From positions 434,001 through 498,000 of the forward strand of contig WHVD01000022.1 in assembly GCA_015178975.1 (NCBI GenBank): 64,000 bases of DNA, in the 5' to 3' direction. The DNA is from Hysterangium stoloniferum. Lineage: Eukaryota; Basidiomycota; Agaricomycetes; Hysterangiales; Hysterangiaceae. Position 1 is the stretch's first letter; every line of letters starts with the position of its first letter. Shown here one piece after another: positions 56,248 to 64,000 of this stretch. The notes beneath the pieces were generated by a model, which had not been told where the DNA came from, ran no database searches, and worked only from the letters and a program-made list of their open reading frames with translations. A program made the position numbers and the translations under genes.

Positions 56248-58009
56248 CTAAAACTTGATTGTGGTAACATCGACTACAGCGGTGTACAAGCAAACTTCCT
56301 TGACAGCTGGCTGTTGAGGAACTGTCAAAGTCAATGCTGGTGGAATTATGAATACGAAGCACCAATCCTCTTGCTTTGGAAAGCCATGCTTGGCTGCATA
56401 GTTGATAATCCCAGATTGGATCGGATGGTTCTTGGCAATGGTGAATTGGAAGAGGTAGAGTTTGCCGTTCGAAAGAATGAAGGAATCGATGGCAACTTGA
56501 TTGGATCGCTGGGGAACATAGAAAACATCAGACAGAATGGTGTCCAATTCAGATTCCAGGTATTCGATGGTTTGAGTCGGTGTTAAACTGAGATCTTCCT
56601 CGACTGCCTGAACACGGAGTTGCTCCAGTTCTGGATTGGAAAGGGGAATGTGACTGGAGTACCATTGAGGCAAGTTCTTCGTCGGACCATTGCACTCCCG
56701 CTTTACCATTGGATGAAGGGTGAGCGAAATTTCTGTGATAAGGTGGGACTGAACCGCCGCCTCAAAGAAGATGCCAGCTACACTCCTCGACTGAGGAACC
56801 TTCTCAAAATGACGGTATAGGCGAATCTTCTCCTTTAACTCTTCTGTGTGAGAGAAATTGGTTGGCAAGCCTTGTTTTGACGTATAGGGAGACGGGAGCG
56901 ACCACAGGTATGTTGAATTCGTCACCTTTGCGGCTAAGCAAACAGAGCGAATATGACGTTTCGTTCATCTTAAGTGATTCCGACTTGGATAAAAGCTTCT
57001 CGAGTGTTGTTGTTGTGATATCGGCTAACGCCTTGGAGAGCTTAACCTCGTATTCCCGTAACTGAAATGGCTTGTACTGGATACATAGACGGGGTATCGG
57101 GCCCAGACGATGGTATTTCTCAACGACTTCTTCTGAGAGGTTGTACAGAGAAGCGCTGAGTGCAGACAGGTATTGATAAGCGTGCAGTTCAAGAACTAGG
57201 TTAAAGAACTCACGCTTGTTTCATCTCCCCTATGCTCCATGGATTCATAATGAAAAGGTTATATGACGTTGTCTTGTGCAGTTTGTGCCACTGCTGTTCG
57301 CTTGGGGAAGTGGCAAAGAAGACAACGAACTCAGTGCCGACCGAAGTGAGCATAGTTAGGGCTCCAGGGTCACTTTCCGAATCGACGAACACCCAGACTC
57401 GGGTGCTGGGGAGGAAATCACGATGTCTCCAACTGGTGGGCAATTCATAGGCACCCTCCTCCACAAAGAGGGTATACTGGTCTTTATGGAGCAAGAGAAA
57501 CGGGCGCTTCTCAGAGGCACAGCGACGTGCAGCGTATATCTGCCAAAGAGTTTTCCCTCTTCCAAGGGTGAGGGCAGCAGCAAGACACTATTATCGAATG
57601 CCTCACCTATTCCCGGTTGCCCTGTAATCACAAAACTCGGGGGCTCCCCGCTAAAGTAGCGGCCAGGCATGGGTGTAATCGTCTCTTCGTATTGCCGCTG
57701 ACAGGCATCGAAAATACGAATGTACTCAGCACGGACCCAGATAAACTCTCGAGTGAATCCCTTGATACCGATCCCGAGAGAATAGCAGTCGGGGAGGATT
57801 TCAGCTTCCCCATCGTCGTCCACGTCCATTGCGAACTCGTTCAATGCGCCTTGGCCGTCCGCTTTCCTCCATGCATCCCTCTCATCCTTCATACTCGTGC
57901 CCCAGAACTTGGTATGAAACTGTGCGAGAGGTTTGTTCGGGGCTAGTTGAGCCCAAGATGCTGCAGCGGAAGCTTCGATGATAGAGGCGATGTTGGATGG
58001 TCCTGACAT
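56248..58009 (-). pseudogene. RHS/Crinkler-like gene, copy 3 (one frameshift)
   Basis: Exons 58009-57607, 57556-57214 and 57155-56248, introns of 50 and 58 nt at the same places as copy 2. Exons 1 and 2 are intact and nearly identical to copy 2, including GQPGIGKT after splicing. In exon 3 a 4-nt gain relative to copy 2 (near 56845-56855, in NQF..EELKE) shifts the frame; downstream the nuclease-like region continues in the new frame to the stop at 56248. As it stands the protein would lose the nuclease domain. Confidence 0.8.
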
Positions 58010-58125
58010 GGAAGGAAGATCGATGGACGTTACTTAGTTCGCCAATTTTAAGCAGCTCCAGCTCAGCGGACGCTGCCCCCACTATGACATTTCCTTAAAA
58101 GGAATGAAGCACGTGATATTTCCTT

Positions 58126-58657
58126 TTTTTTTTTGATATATTTGTATCCCGCTTCAAGCAACAATGGCTAACTGCGGCTAGGGGGTGAAAAGGCCTCCAG
58201 AGAAACTATGCTACAGTGGTACGAAGTTCCGAGTGAGCTACGTGCGTGGAAGGGATTTTAGTAAGCAAAGGGGGGCATGTAGATATATACATGGTATAAA
58301 GCTGAGGCCATGAGGCCTTGGGCCGAAGCCCCAAGAAAAGCCCGAGATCCTGCTAGCAGGCGTCGACAAGGGCTGCAGGCACACTGAAGTCTTGCATTGC
58401 TAGTGCATAGGTGAATGCTGGAGTTGGGGTGGGTAGGAAGGGTAGACCGCTGCCAGGCAGCAGTCATGGTTGGTAGGTGCCAGTGACGTTCCGCAGATGA
58501 CACTGGTGCGCGGCTGAAGGCTGCCGACTTTGACAGAGCAGTGAATTCAGAGGCCCCAAAACCTGTTCACTGTCATCCGCCTCTCCGCCCCTCACCACGA
58601 GCACTGGGGGCCCCAACCCCAGAGGCAGGTGGTGGTCACGGAACAAGAGAGCCTTTG
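58126..58657 (-). mobile_element. SINE-like retroposon with poly(A) and 17-bp TSD
   Basis: On the minus strand a GC-rich 0.53-kb unit ends ...TTGAAGCGGGATACAAATA followed by ATATCAAAAAAAAAAA. It is bounded by the perfect direct repeat GCACGTGATATTTCCTT (58109-58125 and 58658-58674). Poly(A) tail plus long target duplication point to LINE-mediated insertion. No coding sequence is evident. I cannot assign the head to a tRNA, 5S or 7SL ancestor by eye; it may also be a processed transcript of a host gene. Confidence 0.75.
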
Positions 58658-58674
58658 GCACGTGATATTTCCTT

Positions 58675-59319
58675 GTGTTCAAAATTTAAAGAAAAAGTTC
58701 CGCTTTTGACCTACAGACAAATTGTGCTATATGTCAGGAATGAGACCCAATTAAGACGCAGTATTTTGGGGTGTATATGATATAGTAGAGATCTATATAT
58801 TTATGTATATATTTGGCCTTATGACATCCTATTTAATATTCAGTGAGATATCAGTGCAATGGTTCCCCTGCATTCAATTATTCATATATTTGCATATAGG
58901 TTGGTTGAACTGATACAATCTATTGTATGAGAATATTACCTGAGTTGTGAGGCTTAATACCACCTTTTGAATAAGTTGTGCTACTTACTGTATGCACCCT
59001 TGATAGTGAGTAGTGTAGCTTGTTCAAAAGGTAGCATTATGCCTCACAACTCAGGGGATATTTTCATACAATAGATAGTATTAGTTCCACCAACCTATAT
59101 GCAAATATATGAATAATTGAATGCAGAGGAATCATTGCATTGATATTTCACTGAATATTAAATAGGATGTCATAAGGCCAAATATATACATAAATATATA
59201 GATCTCTACTATATCATATACACCCCAAAATACTGTGTCTTAATTGGATCTCATTCCTGACATATAGCACAATTTGTCTGTAGGTCAAAAGCGGAACTTT
59301 TTTTTTAAAATTTGAACAC
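58675..59319. repeat. 645-bp palindromic (fold-back) element
   Basis: Arms 58675-58989 and 59005-59319 are inverted copies with scattered mismatches; the loop is about 15 bp. The tips read GTGTTCAAA...TTTGAACAC. No coding potential. The retroposon target duplication directly abuts its left tip. Confidence 0.9.
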
Positions 59320-59616
59320 CGCCATCAGTACTCGGAACAGCTGTAACATGTCTAATTGGATTATAGGGTGTGATTTAAAACATCAGGAATAATTTTTCAA
59401 CGAAACAAGTAAAGTTTGGTCTCTGGATTTGGACTGGCTGAAATGAAGCAAAATTGTTTCATGAAACAGCAGCGGTCCCAGAAAAAGTGGCTATATCGGC
59501 TGCTATATCGCTAGAAAAGGTTCAGAATTAGGGTCGAAATATCCCTAATTGTAATTGACCTACACCTCCAGTAATGAGCTGGAGCAACTCAGGAGATCTC
59601 CAACGTTGTTTACACA
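59320..59616. other. Stretch without recognisable gene
   Basis: About 300 bp between the hairpin and the chromovirus fragment; nothing recognisable. Confidence 0.4.
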
Positions 59617-59753
59617 GAAATCGCCGAACAAACCCGGTCCTCTCAATTCTTTATAAGCCTATCACATAGTATCCGACCTTTTCCCAACTATGCCTTATGT
59701 TATTAGGCTATGATTTGTTGTTTTAAAAAAGAAAACCGATATATTTCTAGTAT
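59617..59753 (+). repeat. Chromovirus pol 3' end, second location
   Basis: Plus strand encodes the last residues PNKPGPLNSL and a TAA, as at 15780-15810, then the ~100-bp spacer to the antisense gene. The chromodomain itself is not present upstream. Confidence 0.7.
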
Positions 59754-60079
59754 CTAAGTTTCGTCTTCTACAACTTCCCCTTCCTCTCTGGCCTCCGAAC
59801 CTCCCCCCACACCGACAGCCACCGATACCGCTCCACTGACCTTTTCCGACACCTCAATCTCATGCCCAACTCCATCGCAACTCGAGACTTCCAAGTACTG
59901 CTCGAGTTGACCTCCAAGAGACTTGATAATGCTGGTCTGCTTCTCCAGCCCGACGCCCAAAAGCCACAACTGTTCAGTCATGAGCCCTTGATGTCGCAGA
60001 GTCTCGTATCGGAACCGAGTCGTCTCCGAGAAATATGTCCACATAAGGCAGTTTTGCTCTTCTAGAGCATCGGCCTGGA
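59754..60079 (-). pseudogene. Antisense retroelement ORF, C-terminal part, second copy
   Basis: Minus strand, about 108 codons without a stop: QADALEEQNCLMWTYFSE, RHQGLMTEQLWLLGVGLEKQ, EQYLEVSSCDGVG, EAREEGEVVEDE and stop. It aligns without gaps to the end of exon 3 of the antisense gene at 15893-16830, and has CGA (Arg) where that copy has TGA. The zinc-cluster part is missing because the fragment is cut at 60079. Conserved as protein while the flanks are more diverged. Confidence 0.65.
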
Positions 60080-61900
60080 ATGCCTATCAGCAGGATGTCA
60101 TTCTGAGACTTTGCATAGCACCCGGTTTGTGAAATACTTTGTCGCTGCAGGCTTTCGCTATTGTCGCAGCTGTGTTCTCGTCTGAATGAAACTGCCATTC
60201 TAACTGGGGAAATTGTCGGCAGCACAGTGGGTTGACTCTTCACTCCAACTCCTTACTGGGAATTGTCCAGGTTTGTATCTAGAACCGTAGTTGCGTTTAC
60301 CGCCAAAAGGCGTCTAAACAGGAGTACATGCTGTAGTGTCCGTGGAAAGCGTTTGCGTTTGGCTCCACGTTTGGAACAAGGACAAGGTCGCAACTTTTAT
60401 ATCAATATCAGAATCAGGAGCATCTCCTGACCCCCAATTTCTGGCCACTGTTGTCATAGAAGATGAAGATGATGAAAGATGTACTTGATTATATAGCTGG
60501 CAAACACGCATCGCCCCGCCATCAACACTGAATTGCGTGTGTATCTAGACAAGGAAATTATTAGGACCCGTTGGCCTCAAACTATCATTTTACTCTTATT
60601 TTATTTTACATTCTAAAAGCTCAGTGTATCTCAGCAATGAAACCTGGATGGGGTCTTCTTGATGACGGCAGCATGGGAAGGGGTGGAAATTGAATGTTTG
60701 CCGAAACACCGGTTCCTGATGCGATCAAACGCCAAGTTGCCGAGACGTGTCGCTGTGTTTGGTTTGTTTGTTGGTAAGCATTGTTCGAGGCACTTTGGTC
60801 CCGCTTCCCACACCTCTCACAGCTCACAGTTGATATGCTGTTTCTCAAGTTAGATGATTGACCCTGTCTTGCTCCGTCCATGTTGTGTGCCCCGTACATG
60901 GGCTGTCCGTGCACGCTGTAGTTGCAGAAGATATTATTTCCCGTTGTTGGAGCCTGCGAGCTATAGAAGCTGCGAGACTGTTGTGTTGTCTCAGATGATA
61001 ATATTTCACACCCATTCAGGTTGTTGAGTGCGGCAGAAGGACTTTTGCATGTCCAATGGGACGGCAAAACAACAAAGTTATATCTTATTTGAATTTTCCA
61101 AACTTATTTCATATATTAATACAAGAAATACGAACCTTTGAAAATTTACTCGTATATTGATCCGATCAGCAGTCCGGTGAATTTTATTGTAGCGGCAATC
61201 ACTGAAAATTGATCGGCCAAGTCTTCGTATGGGGGATTTCAGATCACCCGTGGAAATTATGTTTGGATTTCATCATCGAACTAATTTACAGTCCGTTTGT
61301 GCAGCGAGAACGGCGAATGCGTGCAGTACTACAGTACTAGTCTCAGAAGTCAGAACAGATCGAGCATGGCTGTCGAATTCGGTATGCACTTATCTTCCCA
61401 ACAACATTAAATTCCTTCCTCTTTGACTTTGCCCATTCGGCAATATCCGGTTTCTCACTCAGTCACCTGCAAACTAAATTGGATCTGTCCTGCACTGCAA
61501 TGCGTAGACTGGCGCGTATCCTGTCATCGAATAGAATATTTAAAAACGCCCATAAAGCGTAACTCATCCATATACATGTCAGTTGATGACAGCGAACCGA
61601 GCTAGCCTCTCAATACATGCGCAACCATCCATGGAGCGAGCCCCTCACCCGATTGCAAATGCCTGCAAGCTTATTTTTTTTTCAGACTGCTTCTCGAATT
61701 ATAAATCTTCTGCATTGTGAGTGTCCGAGTCGTCCTGCCGTGCTGGTCCGTTGTTACAGTTTATCGCAATATCTAGATATACTTCAAGAGAATGAGCTCT
61801 CGATCTGCGAAATACTTGTAAGCATCCGAGCACTACTGTTATCTATTAGAGGAGGAAATATTGACAGCAATGACCCAGTGGCATCGTTTACAACTATTGC
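60080..61900. other. Stretch without assignable gene
   Basis: Less repetitive than the rest of the window. A 148-codon minus-strand frame at 60621-61067 (with one CERCGK motif) and a 109-codon plus-strand frame at 61617-61946 are open, but I could not connect them to a family or to splice sites. Confidence 0.35.
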
Positions 61901-61946
61901 GAGTACTCTGGAATCAGTGAGACTTCCCCGATATTCCCGTATATGA

Positions 61947-63388
61947 TATTGGGCATTTACCTCAAGCGTATCAAGCATTGCTATTTTACGACTACATCCT
62001 TAATTTTCCGCGGGAAGTCTCTCTCGTATGGAAATGGCCATGGCACCAGCGCATCAATACCGACTCTGAGCCTGGGCAACACAACGCGCATATATTCTGT
62101 TTTCCTGTTCCAAGGATCAGTATCTCCTTCCTGCTTTATGTGCTCACAAGGTACACGCTTCTGGTATCTTGGGTTCTAACCCCCATGCTAAGTATCCATC
62201 CAAATATGAAAAGGGTTTGTAGTATCACTTTATTTTTATTTCGACTATTTAATTTTACCGCAGTTTGCCGGTATATCAATTCCGTTCGGAAAACGTCTAA
62301 CTTTATCAAAATTATATCAGCTGTAGTACATGGCTGAAATTTGCCCAAACAATGGACATAGTGTCTCAAGGCTCTGTTGCTGGTGGGTAATCATTATTGA
62401 GCATTAGCCCACGCTTATCTCTGCATCTTTCCAGTTATCCTTCTCTTGCGAACCTGTGCTTTATGGAATCACAACATATACATCATTATTTCTCTCGGCG
62501 TTCCAGTCTTGGGTATTGGCGCCATTGGATTCGTACGTTCCGGTCATCCTCACTCTTTGCATCTGATCTTTCGAGCACTCAGTGGAGTATACTATACACG
62601 AACTGCAAGTTCACCTTCAATGCCTCGGAACAATCGAAAATAAAAATGTTTGCTATCCTCCGTTGTATTACAGTCCTGGTCACTCATCGTGTATATTCCT
62701 GGCAGAATCACGATGCTTTACTCACTGGTGACAGTTATTTTTGACACTATAGTCATTATAGCTACATTATATCAGTGCCGAGGGGGGTTGCGGCGCTGGA
62801 AAGAGCCAAGATCTGCATCGCTCCTGTCGCTCACATTAAAAAATGGTATTTCTTCCTGCTTTGTTAGTTGTCCCACTCTTGAAATAATTTGATCGATTTG
62901 ATGTAGGCCTCGTATACTATATGTGAGTGCATAGATTTATTCTAACAGGAGAGACGTGTTCAATTCGAAAACCATCATGACAACGCAGAATGCTAGTATT
63001 TGGACATCTTTCTACCGTGATCATCTTTTGGGTAAGGAATTCTCCACCCTCCACTTATAAAAATCATAAACTGTCTTATTTACACTTTACATAGGTTGCT
63101 CCTGTACGCTAATCAACCTTCTATTGTAACTGTTGCGCTGCTTACCACATATCCTTACAGAAGGAGCTAATCGGGGTCGGGAATTATATCGCACGTTCAA
63201 TAAGCGTTAACATCCTCTCACGTTTCCTCCTCGACATCCAAGAAGCTGTACAACCTAAATACAGCCAATGTCCCCCAACGCTGGTATCGCCGAGTATACA
63301 GTTTCTCTCCATGAGCCCAATTACATCTCCCAATCCTAACCCGTTGGGACCCAACGGTGAGGGCGAATCATCTCTCTCTTCAATTTAA
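61947..63388 (+). CDS. DUF6533-like multi-pass membrane protein
   Basis: Plus strand with several introns that I could only partly place. The N-terminal signature ALLFYDYILNFPREVSLVWK followed by ISFLLYVLTRYTLL is typical of DUF6533; later segments are VILLLRTCALWNHNIYIII, VTVIFDTIVIIATL, SASLLSLTLKNG and LVYYM, then after an intron ending ATCCTTACAG comes NYIARSISVNILSRFLLDIQ and a Ser/Pro-rich cytosolic-type tail to TAA at 63386-63388. Hydrophobic segments suggest about six or seven membrane spans. These proteins are abundant in basidiomycetes; ligand and role are unknown. Start codon not determined. Could be intact; the exon near 62040-62110 has no clean splice sites. Confidence 0.65.
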
Positions 63389-64000
63389 TTGGGAGCGTCT
63401 GGCATCCCGAAGATGGCAACAAACGTCGGTGATCTTGATGTTCCAGGTTGACTCCGGACGCTAGCCCCACGGGTAATTGCTTTACTAGGCAATAATTAAC
63501 AGCCCGGGCGGAATCTTTGAGAGCAGGGATATATTCAAGTAATGTTGTTGAAGAGTTCATCTCATGTTCTATTAAGTAGTTCACTGATAATATGATGCTG
63601 GGTGCTATGCCATTAGCACATTTGTAAAATGGAAAGGGGGAGAGAGTGCAGTACTGAGGGCCAGAGCAGATTGCGGAGCGGCTACTAGTAGCAGCTGGAA
63701 ACCCCCAACAGTACGTCTGGTGGATTTACCTCACTCCTCTAAGTATAGGAATCAGTAGAAATATGCGAAATTTCTATGTTTCCTTGGTAGGGTTATTGTA
63801 GACGGTGTTATTAACGATTATATTGACGGCTGTGTACTAACCTAGACAAAAAGAAGTATACTGCAGTATTCGCCGCATCGTAAATAAAGGCGGTCCGCTC
63901 CAGATCCACTGCTGTACTGCAGCTACCATTTCTTCCGGGTTGTCTGGTAATCTAGGCAAGACTTCTAAGTGAAAAGCGATTAACGGCTATATAACAAATA
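63389..64000. other. Downstream of the membrane-protein gene, nothing seen
   Basis: No coding region or repeat recognised. A run GTGAAAAGCGATTAACGGC near the end and other parts look like ordinary intergenic DNA. Confidence 0.4.

Noticed and set aside
60621..61067. Minus-strand 148-codon frame as a host zinc-finger gene
   Set aside because: Only one CxxC pair, no recognisable family and no convincing splice sites; left unassigned.
63336..63584. Minus-strand 82-codon frame
   Set aside because: It overlaps the C-terminal coding exon of the DUF6533-like gene and has no features of its own.
1..64000. tRNA, rRNA or snRNA genes
   Set aside because: No stretch with a convincing cloverleaf or conserved rRNA core was recognised by eye; a covariance-model scan would be decisive.

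Overview
This 64 kb window reads as a transposon-saturated piece of a filamentous fungal genome, most likely a basidiomycete of the Agaricomycetes. The grounds are spliceosomal introns of 46-72 nt, a KDZ-type transposase, a DUF6533-type multi-pass membrane protein, chromodomain-bearing Ty3/Gypsy elements, fungal Ty1/Copia elements, Tc1 elements, and a Crinkler/RHS-like P-loop plus nuclease gene family. I saw no rRNA, tRNA or CRISPR. Few ordinary host genes are visible: a truncated MYB/SANT-like gene near 4-5 kb and the DUF6533-like gene near 62-63 kb.

Layout. 0-5.9 kb: LTR pieces, a LINE 3' fragment, a solo LTR, the MYB-like gene and a PIF1/Helitron-type helicase fragment. 5.9-9.7 kb: a decayed Gypsy element (family C) carrying a solo LTR of family B. 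9.7-17.8 kb: a complete chromovirus (family A) with both LTRs, gag, pol with chromodomain, and a spliced antisense gene encoding a Zn2Cys6-like protein between pol and the 3' LTR. 17.8-24.7 kb: a second, partial family A copy whose 3' LTR holds a nest of insertions four layers deep (A, then D, then C, then B), each inserted layer with a perfect 5-bp target duplication. 25-27 kb: RHS-like pseudogene 1. 27.1-32.5 kb: a Copia element with a 33-unit in-frame 21-bp repeat inside its reverse transcriptase; it lies in a repeat (E) whose uninterrupted form is at 54.6-55.5 kb. 33.3-34.7 kb: an internally deleted Tc1 element. 35-40 kb: a GCM-like zinc-finger fragment, two more B LTRs, an RHS-like fragment and a small solo LTR. 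40.5-44.6 kb: a KDZ transposase gene split by a 1.8-kb solo LTR. 45.3-49.4 kb: an LTR piece, a retropepsin fragment and two nested Tc1 elements. 49.6-51 kb: a second solo LTR of the KDZ-splitting family. 52.3-54.1 and 56.2-58.0 kb: two further RHS-like genes, the first apparently intact (549 aa). 58.1-59.3 kb: a SINE-like retroposon and a 645-bp hairpin. 59.6-60.1 kb: another chromovirus 3' fragment with the conserved antisense ORF. 61.9-63.4 kb: the DUF6533-like gene.

Working together. Family A gag-pol runs on the + strand and converges tail to tail, 82 bp apart, with its antisense gene. In-frame stops in the Gypsy coding regions, including the antisense gene, are nearly all TGA at expected arginine (CGA) positions, which points to CpG-directed C-to-T decay. 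Many target duplications are still exact, so the order of insertions can be read directly. The most unusual candidates are the antisense Zn2Cys6-like gene carried by the chromovirus and the RHS-like family, whose Walker A motif is completed only by splicing.
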